Positions 41,482-50,099 of a stretch of 64,000 nucleotides of DNA are shown here, in pieces (position 1 is the stretch's first letter; every line of letters starts with the position of its first letter). Source of the stretch: an uncultured Aeromonadaceae bacterium (GTDB lineage: Bacteria > Pseudomonadota > Gammaproteobacteria > Enterobacterales > Aeromonadaceae); contig CAMFKP010000006.1 in the NCBI GenBank assembly GCA_945957385.1, positions 1 to 64,000 on the forward strand, written 5' to 3'. Position numbers and translations under genes: made by a program. Under the pieces are notes generated by a model. That model was given only the letters and a program-made list of their open reading frames with translations. It was not told where the DNA came from and did no database searches.

Positions 41482-42621
41482 TTAGAAGTCGTAGCGCGCC
41501 GCGATCTGGTAATCATCGGCAGCATCCACCTTCTGTCCGGTGACCGGATCCTTCACCGCCGCGAACGAGTCGGCCTGCTTGCCATTCAGCCGGTACTCGG
41601 CCGCCACACTCAGCCGGCGGTTGAACTTGTAGCTGGCCCCCAGCGTGAGGTAGTCGACGGTATCGGTCTCGACGCCGTTATTCTTGCCGGCCAGCGCGCC
41701 CGAACCCTTCGCCACCTGCCGGTTCCACAGCGACATCAGGCCCACGCCATTGAGAAAGTTGTAACCGAGTGCCAGTTCATAGCCATCATGGTCATAACCG
41801 GGCTTGTACCACGCCTGACCCTGACCGTAACCGACCCCCAGATACCAGCTCTTGTCGTCATAGCGCGCATTCAGCGTCCACAGCCGAGCCGTCGGCTGTG
41901 CCCCTTGCTGACCCTCATTCCACGAACCACCGAGGTTGAAGGCCGGCGTCCAGCGGTAGACCGTCGCCACTCCCCAGGCACTGTTATCCTTGTCGACCGC
42001 GCTCTCCTGTTGCGGTTTGCCGGCACTGTCGAGGCTGGTGCAGGTACCATCGGCACAGGTGTCCTGATTGGTACGCAGCTTGTAACTCGCCTCGGCCCCC
42101 CACTGCTTGTAACTGGCGGCATATTTGAAGATATCCGACGAGCGCTTGGTGCCGAACTTGTCGACACCGACCCCCAGACCATGGTTGCCATAGCCATCGG
42201 TCAGGCTGACATCGGTCCAGCCGGTCACCAGCACGGCTGCCCCATTCTGCCGGCCAAAGGTCAGCGTGCCCCAGTCGGCATGACTGATGCCGCCAAACGC
42301 CAGCCGGGTGGCGACCGTGCTGCCCTTCTCGGTATCGAGGGTCGGCACCGTGCTCGGGCTCGACTTGTCACCGACGTTCAGTTGCCCCTCGTAACTGCCG
42401 ATGGCCGTCAGGGTGTCATCGATCTTGCTGCGCCCCTTCAGACCAAAGCGCAGGAAGGTGTTGGATCCATACATTTCGCTGTCACGATCATCGCCGAAAT
42501 AGTGACCGGCATAGGCACGGCCCGTCAGGTCGATGGCCCCATACGGGTTGTTGAGCACGGAAACGGCATGCGCCAGCCCTGCAGTGGTGCCCAGCGCCAC
42601 CGCCAAAATCCACTTTGTCAT
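41482..42621 (-). CDS. Gram-negative outer-membrane porin, downstream of modA
   Basis: 379 aa. Signal peptide TKWILAVALGTTAGLAHA; the mature protein alternates short amphipathic strands and ends in the C-terminal Phe (QIAARYDF) required for outer-membrane insertion. Typical general-porin pieces are DLTGRAYAGHYF, LRFGLKGRSKI, WGTLTFGRQNG, NPY. It starts 57 bases after the modA stop on the same strand with no terminator between, in the place where modB would usually be. It may form the outer-membrane entry for oxyanions such as molybdate, but that is inference. Confidence 0.88.
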   Translation of the reverse strand: MTKWILAVALGTTAGLAHAVSVLNNPYGAIDLTGRAYAGHYFGDDRDSEMYGSNTFLRFGLKGRSKIDDTLTAIGSYEGQLNVGDKSSPSTVPTLDTEKGSTVATRLAFGGISHADWGTLTFGRQNGAAVLVTGWTDVSLTDGYGNHGLGVGVDKFGTKRSSDIFKYAASYKQWGAEASYKLRTNQDTCADGTCTSLDSAGKPQQESAVDKDNSAWGVATVYRWTPAFNLGGSWNEGQQGAQPTARLWTLNARYDDKSWYLGVGYGQGQAWYKPGYDHDGYELALGYNFLNGVGLMSLWNRQVAKGSGALAGKNNGVETDTVDYLTLGASYKFNRRLSVAAEYRLNGKQADSFAAVKDPVTGQKVDAADDYQIAARYDF

Positions 42622-42677
42622 AATTAATCCCTTACTTATTCAGAAGACAGAATCCAAGCACGCGGTTCAGCGCCGCA

Positions 42678-43427
42678 TTACAACAGGTAGCCGTAGCGCA
42701 ACATCACCGCCTTGGCGGCGTCGGTCCGCAGGTAGGCCAGCAGCGCGGTGGCCGCCGGATTGTCCTCACCCTTTTTCAGCAGCACGGCATCCTGGTACAG
42801 CGGGGCATAGAGGTCATGGGGTACCAGCCACATCGAGCCCTTGGTCACCTTGCCATCCTTGTAAACCTGGGACAGCGCGATAAAACCCAGCTCGGCGTTA
42901 CCGCTGTCAATGAACTGCTTGGTCTGGGAGATGTTGTCGCCCTGCACGAAACGCGGCTGCAGTTTGGTCGTCAGCCCGAGCTTGCCCAGCGTCTCCATCG
43001 CCGCCTGGCCGTACGGTGCAATCTTCGGGTTACCCAATGCCAGATGGGCAAAGGTGCCGTTGCGCAACACGCTGCCGTTGCCATCGATCAGCGCCGCATC
43101 GGCCGACCAGAGCACCAGCTGCCCACGGGCATAGGTGAACTGGGTGTCAGCCAGCGCCAGCTCGGCCTTGACCAGTTTCTTCGGCGTCTTGTTGTCGGCG
43201 CTGATCATCACCTCGAACGGCGCCCCATTCTGGATTTGGGTAAACAGCTGGCCGGTGGCCCCGGAGGTAATCGTCACGGTATGGGCGGTCGCCTTGGTGA
43301 AACCGGCGACGATCTCCTGCAGCGGAGCGAGGAAGTTGGCCGCCACCGCCACCTTGACGTCATCGGCATGCACCGAGAGGGAGGTGAGCAGTAACAGACC
43401 GAACAGCGAGCGGGAAGTCAGTTTCAT
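42678..43427 (-). CDS. modA: Periplasmic molybdate-binding protein (ModA)
   Basis: 249 aa from ATG 43427 (AAGGAA at 8 bases). Signal peptide RSLFGLLLLTSLSVHA. ModA pattern: VKVAVAANFLAPLQEIVAGF, ITSGATGQLFTQIQNGAPFEVMISAD, LGNPKIAPYGQAAMETL, QGDNISQTKQFIDSGNAELGFIALS. These include the Ser/Ala/Tyr oxyanion-binding positions. It would normally hand molybdate to ModBC, but no permease or ATPase gene follows; a porin does. A ModE-type palindrome is upstream. Confidence 0.92.
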   Translation of the reverse strand: MKLTSRSLFGLLLLTSLSVHADDVKVAVAANFLAPLQEIVAGFTKATAHTVTITSGATGQLFTQIQNGAPFEVMISADNKTPKKLVKAELALADTQFTYARGQLVLWSADAALIDGNGSVLRNGTFAHLALGNPKIAPYGQAAMETLGKLGLTTKLQPRFVQGDNISQTKQFIDSGNAELGFIALSQVYKDGKVTKGSMWLVPHDLYAPLYQDAVLLKKGEDNPAATALLAYLRTDAAKAVMLRYGYLL

Positions 43428-43458
43428 CTTATGGTTCCTTCTTGTTGGCTTATTGTCA

Positions 43459-43490
43459 TTGTCGCTATCCCGTTGTGGACATAACGACAA
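43459..43490. promoter_or_regulatory. ModE-type operator upstream of modA
   Basis: 10-bp arms TTGTCGCTAT and ATAACGACAA (one mismatch) around a 12-base centre. This gives CGCTA-N14-TAACG, the same spacing as the E. coli modA operator. Located 32 bases upstream of the modA start codon, where ModE-molybdate would repress. Confidence 0.72.
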
Positions 43491-43710
43491 CCGCCACGAC
43501 CGACCAGCACTGGCACGGCAGCCGACATCCGGCTATCTCGGCGCGCATACAGCGCCGCTCTGGCCACGAGAAGCGCGCTATAACGCCCATCTCATCGGAT
43601 ATTGACACCTTGTCCGGCGCTGGTCGGGAGCAGGGCCGCATCCTGCGTCCGCTCCCGATCCCGGCGTGTGCAGTACAGGCGTTGCAAATTTGGCACCATA
43701 ACGCCGGCAA
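43491..43710. other. Intergenic region between modA and ohr
   Basis: No gene with a ribosome site is visible; overlapping ORFs in both strands are short and lack coding signs. The region presumably includes the modA promoter. Confidence 0.4.
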
Positions 43711-43750
43711 TAAAAAAACCGGCCCCGGGCAGTGCTGCCTCGGGGCCGGT
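43711..43750 (-). terminator. Intrinsic terminator of ohr
   Basis: Minus-strand hairpin ACCGGCCCCG...CGGGGCCGGT followed by a run of seven T, 30 bases past the ohr stop. Confidence 0.9.
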
Positions 43751-43779
43751 CGATACGGCTGCGCAGGGGGAGGAGCGCG

Positions 43780-44199
43780 TTACAACGGCTGGCCGTTGAC
43801 GCTCAGCGTCACCGCTATGTTGCCGCGCGTCGCATTGGAGTAGGGGCAAACCTGATGGGCACTGGCGACCAGTGCACGCGCCGTCTCCGCCGGCAGATCG
43901 AGAGTCACCGCCAGCGCCACGCTGAGCGCAAAGCCGCTGGCGGCCTGATGTAGACCGACGTCAGCCGTCACGGGCGCCGTCGTCAACGCCAGCTGTTGCT
44001 GCTTGGCGACAAACAGGATGGCATTGGAAAAACAGGCCGCATAACCGGCGGCGAACAGCTGCTCCGGATTGGTTGCGGTGCCGCTGCCACCGAGGGCTTT
44101 CGGGTAGGCCAGATCCAGGGCCAGCAAGCCATCGTCGCTGGCGACATGGCCCTGACGGCCGGAGGTGGCGGTGGCGCGGGTTTGATACAGGCTCGTCAT
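43780..44199 (-). CDS. ohr: Organic hydroperoxide resistance protein Ohr (OsmC family)
   Basis: 139 aa. Ohr subgroup of OsmC-like peroxidases: start MTSLYQTRATATSGRQGHV, LAYPKALGG..GTNPEQLFAAGYAACF (peroxidatic Cys) and the resolving Cys in HQVCPYSNATRGN. It reduces organic and fatty-acid hydroperoxides using a dihydrolipoyl partner. It is divergent from its MarR-family repressor gene ohrR, with repeated operator-like sequences between them. Confidence 0.94.
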   Translation of the reverse strand: MTSLYQTRATATSGRQGHVASDDGLLALDLAYPKALGGSGTATNPEQLFAAGYAACFSNAILFVAKQQQLALTTAPVTADVGLHQAASGFALSVALAVTLDLPAETARALVASAHQVCPYSNATRGNIAVTLSVNGQPL

Positions 44200-44230
44200 A
44201 GTATTGTCCTCATAACGGATTTAAAAATCA

Positions 44231-44310
44231 CACAATTAAATTGCACACAACTTACTTCCCGCTCTTTATAACTGCGGATTACAATGAACGCAATAAGATT
44301 GCACACAATT
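44231..44310. promoter_or_regulatory. ohr-ohrR divergent promoter with repeated OhrR-like sites
   Basis: ATTGCACACAA occurs twice as a direct repeat (44240-44250 and 44298-44308) in AT-rich context (CACAATTAAATTGCACACAA before one, AATTTATTG after the other). This resembles the ATTG.ACACAATT-type OhrR sites of proteobacteria. One copy lies near each start. Confidence 0.7.
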
Positions 44311-44323
44311 TATTGAGGACGCG

Positions 44324-44764
44324 ATGACTCCGTCAGATGAACTGCTGCCGCTGGAACGACAGATCTGTTTTGCGCTGTATAGCGCCACCAATGCGCTGAT
44401 CCGCGCCTATCGCCCCTGGTTGGAGGCCCTGGATCTGACCTATCCGCAATACCTGGTAATGCTGGTGCTTTGGCAGCAGCAGGGGGTCAGCGTCAAACAG
44501 CTGGGCGAACAGCTGCACCTGGACTCCGGCACCCTGACGCCATTACTGAAGCGGCTGGAAGGCAAAGGCCTGGTCAGTCGAGGACGTAGCGAGGAGGACG
44601 AGCGGGTGCGGGTGCTGACCCTGACCAGCGAGGGCGAAGCACTGCGCAGTGCGGCGGCACGGATCCCGGCCGAATTGCGCTGCCAGCTGTCACTCTCCGA
44701 CGAGGCGTTGCGCAGCCTCAAGGCCAGCTGCGACGCTCTGACGGCCGACCTGCTGGCCAACTGA
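44324..44764 (+). CDS. ohrR: Organic hydroperoxide sensor/repressor OhrR (MarR family)
   Basis: 146 aa. MarR winged helix (VSVKQLGEQLHLDSGTLTPLLKRLEGKGLVSRGRSEEDERVRVLTLT). The peroxide-sensing Cys is in LERQICFALYSA near residue 15, and the two conserved Tyr of OhrR are in the YRPWLEALDLTYPQYLVML stretch. A second Cys (LRCQL) near 125 suggests the two-cysteine class, which forms an intersubunit disulfide on oxidation. It represses ohr. Confidence 0.92.
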   Translation: MTPSDELLPLERQICFALYSATNALIRAYRPWLEALDLTYPQYLVMLVLWQQQGVSVKQLGEQLHLDSGTLTPLLKRLEGKGLVSRGRSEEDERVRVLTLTSEGEALRSAAARIPAELRCQLSLSDEALRSLKASCDALTADLLAN

Positions 44765-44777
44765 GCGCAGATAACAC

Positions 44778-44824
44778 AACACCGGCACAAGGCCGGTGTT
44801 GGCAGGGCTGCCACAGGCAGCCCG
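44778..44824. terminator. Two hairpins between ohrR and glmS
   Basis: AACACCGGC-N5-GCCGGTGTT (44778-44800), then GGGCTGCC-ACA-GGCAGCCC just after it. Both stems are strong. Short T-rich stretches follow in either direction, so they probably terminate the convergent ohrR and glmS transcripts. Confidence 0.6.
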
Positions 44825-44843
44825 ATTTGGCTGATCGGGTGAC

Positions 44844-46673
44844 TTATTCCACCGTCACCGATTTGGCCAGGTTGCGCGGCTGGTCGACGTCGGTGCCCTT
44901 GATGATGGCGACGTGGTAGGAGAGCAGCTGCAGCGGCAACGTGTAGACGATCGGGGCGATCAGCTCGTCGACCTTCGGCATCGGCATCACGCGCATGGTG
45001 GCATCGGAACGGAAACCGGCCTCCTGATCGGCGAAGACATACAGGATACCGCCGCGGGCGCGCACCTCTTCGACGTTGGACTTCAGCTTCTCCAGCAGCT
45101 CGTTGTTCGGCGCGACGACGATGATCGGCATATCGGCATCGATCAGCGCCAGCGGGCCATGCTTCAACTCACCGGCGGCGTAGGCCTCGGCATGGATGTA
45201 GCTGATCTCCTTGAGCTTGAGGGCCCCCTCCATCGCGATGGGGTACTGGCTGCCACGGCCGAGGAACAAGCTGTTGTGCTTGTTGGCAAACTCTTCGGCC
45301 AGGCTCTGGATCTGCTTGTCCAGCGCCAGCGCACTCTTCACCTGATGCGGCAGGTTGCGCAGCGCAGCGACCAGCGCCGTCTCGCCGGCGGCATGCAGGT
45401 TGCCACGGCAGACCCCGATCGACCCCACCAGCATCAGCAGGCCGGCCAACTGGGTGGTGAACGCCTTGGTCGACGCCACGCCGATTTCCGCCCCGGCGCG
45501 AGTCATGAACGCCAGGTCCGATTCCCGTACCAGCGAGGAGCCCGGTACGTTGCAGATCGCCAGGCTCGACATGTAGCCGGACTCCTTGGCCAGACGCAGC
45601 GCCGCCAGGGTATCGGCGGTCTCACCGGACTGCGACAGCGTGACCAGCAGCGAACCAGGGCGTGTGACCGACTTGCGATAGCGGTACTCGGAGGCGATCT
45701 CGACGTTACAGGTGACACCGGCCAGCTCCTCAAACCAGTAGCGCGCCACCATGCCGGAGTGGTAGGAGGTGCCGCAGGCCACGATCTGCACATGTTCGAC
45801 GCGGGAGAAGATGTCGCGCGCGCCGTTACCGAACGCCTCCGGTACCAGATGGTCGCCACTTAAGCGCCCTTCCAGCGTGTTGACCAGCGCGGCCGGCTGC
45901 TCGTAGATCTCCTTGAGCATGTAGTGGCGGTATTCTCCCTTGTCACCGGCATCGTGCGACAGCTCGGACTCCTGCTCGGCGCGCTGCACCAGCTGACCGT
46001 TGACGTCGAAAATCCGCACATCGCGACGGGTCACTTCGGCCACATCGCCCTCTTCCAGGAACTGGAAGCGGCGGGTTACCGGCAGCAACGCCATCTGATC
46101 CGAGGCGACGAAGTTCTCGCCGATGCCACGGCCGATCACCAGCGGCGAACCGGAACGGGCCACCACCATCCGCTCCGGATCGGCACAGTCGATCAGCACG
46201 GTACCGTAGGCACCGCGCAACTCCTTGACCGCCTGTTGCAAGGCCACCAGCAGGCTGGGCGCCGTCTTGCGGTAATGGTGCACCAGATGCACGATCACCT
46301 CGGTATCGGTCTGGGAGACAAACTCGTAGCCCAGCCCCTTGAGTTTCTCACGCAGCACTTCGTGGTTCTCGATGATGCCGTTGTGCACCACCGCCAGCGT
46401 GCCGGAGATGTGGGGGTGGGCATTGCCTTCCGACGGTTCGCCGTGGGTGGCCCAGCGGGTATGGGCGATACCGGTGCCGCCCTGTAACGGCGCGGCCTCC
46501 AGCGCTGCGGCCAACTCCTGCACCTTGCCCAGACGGCGGGTGCGTTGCAGCTGGCCGTCATGAATCACGGCGACGCCGGCAGAGTCATAGCCACGGTATT
46601 CCAGACGCCGCAACCCCTCGACCAGAATGTCCACCACATCGCGTTGGGCAACCGCCCCGACTATTCCACACAT
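44844..46673 (-). CDS. glmS: Glucosamine-6-phosphate synthase (GlmS)
   Basis: 609 aa, identical in length to E. coli GlmS. The N-terminal glutaminase starts with the nucleophile Cys ([13 protein letters not shown]) and has [17 protein letters not shown]. Two SIS isomerase domains follow ([46 protein letters not shown]), ending LAKSVTVE. It makes glucosamine 6-phosphate from fructose 6-phosphate and glutamine for peptidoglycan and LPS. A DeoR-family regulator gene precedes it by 26 bases on the same strand. Confidence 0.97.
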   Translation of the reverse strand: MCGIVGAVAQRDVVDILVEGLRRLEYRGYDSAGVAVIHDGQLQRTRRLGKVQELAAALEAAPLQGGTGIAHTRWATHGEPSEGNAHPHISGTLAVVHNGIIENHEVLREKLKGLGYEFVSQTDTEVIVHLVHHYRKTAPSLLVALQQAVKELRGAYGTVLIDCADPERMVVARSGSPLVIGRGIGENFVASDQMALLPVTRRFQFLEEGDVAEVTRRDVRIFDVNGQLVQRAEQESELSHDAGDKGEYRHYMLKEIYEQPAALVNTLEGRLSGDHLVPEAFGNGARDIFSRVEHVQIVACGTSYHSGMVARYWFEELAGVTCNVEIASEYRYRKSVTRPGSLLVTLSQSGETADTLAALRLAKESGYMSSLAICNVPGSSLVRESDLAFMTRAGAEIGVASTKAFTTQLAGLLMLVGSIGVCRGNLHAAGETALVAALRNLPHQVKSALALDKQIQSLAEEFANKHNSLFLGRGSQYPIAMEGALKLKEISYIHAEAYAAGELKHGPLALIDADMPIIVVAPNNELLEKLKSNVEEVRARGGILYVFADQEAGFRSDATMRVMPMPKVDELIAPIVYTLPLQLLSYHVAIIKGTDVDQPRNLAKSVTVE

Positions 46674-46699
46674 GCTCGTATTCCTTGTTGTTCGCTTTA

Positions 46700-47482
46700 T
46701 TAGACAGGGACGGGGACACAGATCACCTGCACCCCCTGTTGTTCGATTTGCTGGCGCAGCGCCGGCGCCAGGCCGTCATCGGTAATCAAAATGTGAATGC
46801 GGCTCCACGGCAGCTCGAGGTTCGGGATCTTGCGCCCGACCTTGTGCGACTCGGCCAGCACGATCACCTCGCGTGCCACCTCGGCCATCACCCGGGATAA
46901 CCCCACCAGCTCGTTGAACGTGGTGGTGCCACGCAACGGATCTATGCCGGCAGCGCCGATGAACAGCTGGTCAAAATCATAGGAGCGCAGCACCTGTTCG
47001 GCGACCTGGCCCTGAAACGCTTCGGAGTGCGGATCCCAGGTGCCCCCGGTCATCAGCAGCGTCGGTTCGTTCTCCAGCTCGCGCAACGCGGCGGCTACCG
47101 CCAGCGAGTTGGTCATCACCACCAGGCCACGGCGTTTCGCCAGCTCGGGGATCAACGCCGCCGTGGTGCTGCCGGAGTCAATGATCAGACGGTTGTGGTC
47201 GCGGATCAGCGCCGCCGCGGCGCGGCCCAATGCTAACTTTCGTTTCGAAACCTCGTCCTCTTCCACCACCGGCGGTACCAGTTCGCTCGGCACCGGCACG
47301 GCACCGCCGTAGCGGCGCAGCAGCAGGCCGTTCTTCTCCAGTTCGGCCAGATCCTTGCGAATCGTCACTTCCGAGGTCTCGAACAGCCGCGCCAGTTCAT
47401 CGACGCTCAGCTCACCGCGTTCACCCAGCAGGGTGATGATGGCGTGACGGCGTTGTTGGGTATTACGCTTGCTGATGGTCAT
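46700..47482 (-). CDS. DeoR-family transcription regulator upstream of glmS
   Basis: 260 aa from ATG 47482. The ATG at 47491 is an alternative, but it overlaps an operator-like repeat; neither has a clear Shine-Dalgarno. Helix-turn-helix [39 protein letters not shown], then the sugar-phosphate-sensing domain ([60 protein letters not shown]). Effector is likely an amino-sugar phosphate by context. It is probably autoregulated and controls glmS, given the repeated operators at 47490-47535 and one inside its own gene. Confidence 0.88.
   Translation of the reverse strand: MTISKRNTQQRRHAIITLLGERGELSVDELARLFETSEVTIRKDLAELEKNGLLLRRYGGAVPVPSELVPPVVEEDEVSKRKLALGRAAAALIRDHNRLIIDSGSTTAALIPELAKRRGLVVMTNSLAVAAALRELENEPTLLMTGGTWDPHSEAFQGQVAEQVLRSYDFDQLFIGAAGIDPLRGTTTFNELVGLSRVMAEVAREVIVLAESHKVGRKIPNLELPWSRIHILITDDGLAPALRQQIEQQGVQVICVPVPV
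47237..47250. promoter_or_regulatory. Intragenic copy of the DeoR-type operator
   Basis: CTTTCGTTTCGAAA, the exact reverse complement of the 14-mer at 47522-47535. It is inside the regulator's own reading frame, about 240 bases after its start. Confidence 0.55.
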
Positions 47483-47489
47483 ATCAATC

Positions 47490-47535
47490 ATTCGAAACGA
47501 AACAGTGCGCCGAGTATATGCTTTCGAAACGAAAG
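47490..47535. promoter_or_regulatory. Two DeoR-type operators between deoR-family gene and creB
   Basis: ATTCGAAACGAAAC (47490-47503) and TTTCGAAACGAAAG (47522-47535) are direct repeats 32 bases apart, about three helical turns. A further TCGAAACC half-site follows at 47542. They resemble A/T-plus-TTCG repeats bound by DeoR-family proteins. Confidence 0.72.
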
Positions 47536-47639
47536 ATCAAGTCGAAACCAAGCCGATAGTTCGACATGCGGGCCATGGCTGCCGTTTCTGCCGACACCAT
47601 GCTAACGTGAGCGCCAGGATCCTCACGGAACAGAGCCTG

Positions 47640-48323
47640 ATGTCGCCACATACCGTCTGGCTGGTGGAAGATGACGCCGCCATCGCCGAAACCCTGATCT
47701 ACAGCCTGGAAACCGACGGCTTTGCCGTGCGCTGGTTTGACCGTGGCTTGCCGCTGCTGGCCGCCCTCGACACCGCGGCGCCGGAATTCGTGATCCTCGA
47801 TGTCGGCCTGCCGGATATCGGTGGCTTCGAGCTGTGCCGGCGTCTGCGCCAGATCAGCAGCGTGCCGCTGTTGTTTCTCACCGCGCGCAGTGACGAGATC
47901 GATCGCCTGCTGGGGCTGGAAATCGGCGCCGATGACTATGTCGCCAAACCCTTCTCGCCGCGCGAAGTCTCGGCACGGGTGCGCACCATATTGCGCCGTG
48001 CCCGGCCTGTTGCGCCGACACAAACCGCCTCACCGCCCCACCTCTTCCAGCTGGATGAGGCCCGCGCCAGCATCCAGTATCAGGGACAGCACCTGAGCCT
48101 AACCCGCTATGAATACCTGCTGCTGAAGTGGCTGCTGCAACACCCCGGCCATGTCTTCTCGCGCCAGCAGCTGCTGGACCATGTCTGGCAGGATGGCGGA
48201 GACAGCCTGGATCGCACGGTCGACACCCACATCAAGACACTGCGCGCCAAATTGAAGGCCATCGATGCGGAGGCCAATCCGATTCTGACCCACCGGGGTC
48301 TGGGATATAGCCTGTGCGCGTGA
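47640..48323 (+). CDS. creB: Response regulator CreB (BlrA-like)
   Basis: 227 aa from ATG 47640; the 284-aa track ORF starts too early. OmpR-family receiver: acidic pocket VEDDAA, phosphorylated Asp in FVILDVGLPD, Thr/Lys in FLTARS and YVAKPFSPRE. The C-terminal winged helix follows (LSLTRYEYLLLKWLLQHPGHVFSRQQLLDHVW...HIKTLRAKLKAI). Same size and wording as E. coli CreB and Aeromonas BlrA, the regulator of chromosomal beta-lactamases and envelope genes. The stop overlaps the creC start. creA is absent. Confidence 0.92.
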   Translation: MSPHTVWLVEDDAAIAETLIYSLETDGFAVRWFDRGLPLLAALDTAAPEFVILDVGLPDIGGFELCRRLRQISSVPLLFLTARSDEIDRLLGLEIGADDYVAKPFSPREVSARVRTILRRARPVAPTQTASPPHLFQLDEARASIQYQGQHLSLTRYEYLLLKWLLQHPGHVFSRQQLLDHVWQDGGDSLDRTVDTHIKTLRAKLKAIDAEANPILTHRGLGYSLCA

Positions 48324-49783
48324 GTCTGGGGCTGCGGGTCTTGCTCGGCTTTTTTTTGCTGCTGGCCATCGGCGGCTGGTGTCTGCTGGCGATCGTGGTG
48401 CAGGAAGTCAAACCCGGCGTGCGCCGCGCCACCGAAGCCGGCATGGTCGATCAGGCACGGCTGCTGGCCGAGCTAGTGAGCGCCGATCTCGGTGCCCGGC
48501 CGCCGAGCCGCGCGGCGTTGGCTGACAGTGCGCTGGCCCGCGCCGTGCACAACGCGCAAGCCAGCCCGCTGAGTGCGCAAATCGATGGTCTGCGTAAACA
48601 GACGCTGGATACCCGGATCTATGTCACCGACCGCGATGGCATCGTCATCTTCGACTCCAGCGGCCGCCACCTAGGTGCCGACTTCTCGCGCTGGAACGAT
48701 GTTTATCTGACGCTGCGAGGCCAGTATGGAGCCCGCAGCAGCCGCGATGATCCGGCCGACGACAGCAGCTCGGTGATGTATGTCGCCGCCCCGCTGCGCC
48801 AGCACGGCACCATCGTCGGGGTGCTGACGGTGGCCAAACCCAATCGCGCGCTGGCACCAGTGATCGCCCGCAGCGAACATAAGTTGCAGTGGACCGCCCT
48901 GGGCCTGCTGGCAACGGCACTGCTGGTCGGCGCCACCCTGGTCTGGTGGCTGAACCGTTCGATCCGCCGCCTGGAGGCCTACGCCCATGCGGTACGGCGC
49001 GGCGAGGCCGTCAGCCTGCCGGCGCTGGACAGCCCGGAGCTGGCAAGACTGGGAACCGCGCTGGAGCAGATGCGCCGGCAGCTTGATGGCAAGGCCTATG
49101 TCGAACAGTACGTGCACAGCCTGACCCATGAGCTGAAAAGCCCGTTGGCCGCCGCCCGCGCCGCCGGCGAGCTGCTGCTGGAGAACCCGCCGCCACCGGT
49201 GGCACGCCGCTTCGTGCTCAGCATCGGCGAACAAGTGGCGCGCATGCAGCACCTGATCGATCGCCTGTTGCAACTGGCCAGTCTGGAATCCAGACCGCCA
49301 CTGACGCTGACGCCGCAGCCACTGGCCACACTGGTACAGTCCCAGGTCGCGCTGGCGCAGCCTGCCGCCGCTCGCCGGCAGCAGCAGATCCGCTGCCAGC
49401 TGGCCGCAGCGACCGTGGCCGCCGATGCGCTGCTGCTGGGCCAGGCCATCGCCAGCCTGCTGGATAATGCACTCGACTTCGCCCCCGACCAGAGCGTGAT
49501 CCAGATTATTGGGCAGCATCAGGATGGTGGTTATCTGCTGACCCTCATCGATGATGGCCCCGGCATCCCGGACTACGCGTTGCCGCGGCTGTTTGAACGC
49601 TTCTATTCGCTGCCCCGTCCGCAACACGGCAAGAGCAGCGGCCTGGGACTGAGTTTTGTCCGTGAGGTCGTCGAACGTCATCAGGGAAGCATTGCCATCG
49701 ACAACCGTAGCGATGGCCACAGCGGGGCCTGCGTCCGCTTGTGGTTGCCAGTGGCCACCGCGTCGCAGATCGTGGCGGATTAA
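48314..49783 (+). CDS. creC: Sensor histidine kinase CreC (BlrB-like)
   Basis: 489 aa starting at a GTG that overlaps creB. Two membrane helices (LLGFFLLLAIGGWCLLAIVV; LGLLATALLVGATLVWWL) flank a periplasmic sensor of about 155 residues. The sequence EVKPGVRRATEAGMVDQARLLAEL matches E. coli CreC closely. The H-box is SLTHELKSPLAAARAAGELL, and the ATPase domain has the N-box SLLDNALDFAP and G-boxes DDGPGIPD and GKSSGLGLSFVREV. It phosphorylates CreB; the natural signal is tied to cell-wall stress and metabolism. Confidence 0.92.
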   Translation: MRVSLGLRVLLGFFLLLAIGGWCLLAIVVQEVKPGVRRATEAGMVDQARLLAELVSADLGARPPSRAALADSALARAVHNAQASPLSAQIDGLRKQTLDTRIYVTDRDGIVIFDSSGRHLGADFSRWNDVYLTLRGQYGARSSRDDPADDSSSVMYVAAPLRQHGTIVGVLTVAKPNRALAPVIARSEHKLQWTALGLLATALLVGATLVWWLNRSIRRLEAYAHAVRRGEAVSLPALDSPELARLGTALEQMRRQLDGKAYVEQYVHSLTHELKSPLAAARAAGELLLENPPPPVARRFVLSIGEQVARMQHLIDRLLQLASLESRPPLTLTPQPLATLVQSQVALAQPAAARRQQQIRCQLAAATVAADALLLGQAIASLLDNALDFAPDQSVIQIIGQHQDGGYLLTLIDDGPGIPDYALPRLFERFYSLPRPQHGKSSGLGLSFVREVVERHQGSIAIDNRSDGHSGACVRLWLPVATASQIVAD

Positions 49784-49983
49784 TTATTTCCAGCACGGCA
49801 TAACCCATTAAATTCGCAGTCTTTGTCTTGCGCAAAATGGATTATTTCATGTGCAATCAAAATAAATTAACCCTTTATTATCAGATAGATAAACAAAAAC
49901 AATAACCGCGCATTTTATTCACTTCACGACGATTTAATTATTTCAGCGCCATCAACAGCAGTGCGCACTACCTATTTCCCGCC
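49784..49983. other. AT-rich gap between creC and creD
   Basis: No gene is visible. Very AT-rich against the GC-rich cre genes. It includes two adjoining TTCAC motifs (49918-49922 and 49923-49927) that resemble loose cre-tag halves without the 6-base spacing. Confidence 0.5.
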
Positions 49984-50003
49984 CCCTGTCATCGTTGACA
50001 GGG
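49984..50003. repeat. Dispersed lux-box-like palindrome, copy 3
   Basis: CCCTGTCATCGTTGACAGGG has perfect 8-bp arms. Its inner 18 bases are the exact reverse complement of copy 1 (4929-4946), so this copy has the opposite orientation. It ends 16 bases before the creD cre tag and 97 bases before the creD start. Confidence 0.7.
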
Positions 50004-50019
50004 TCATTATTTTCACGAC

Positions 50020-50035
50020 TTCACACTCCCTTCAC
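50020..50035 (+). promoter_or_regulatory. cre tag (blr tag) upstream of creD
   Basis: TTCAC-ACTCCC-TTCAC is an exact match to the TTCAC-N6-TTCAC direct repeat bound by CreB/BlrA. A third TTCAC lies at 50012-50016. It is 65 bases upstream of the creD start codon. Confidence 0.88.
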
Positions 50036-50099
50036 CGGACCTCATCACGCCTGCACATCACCACGGCAAGCTGGCTGGGTCGAACTCAAGGAGGGAATC

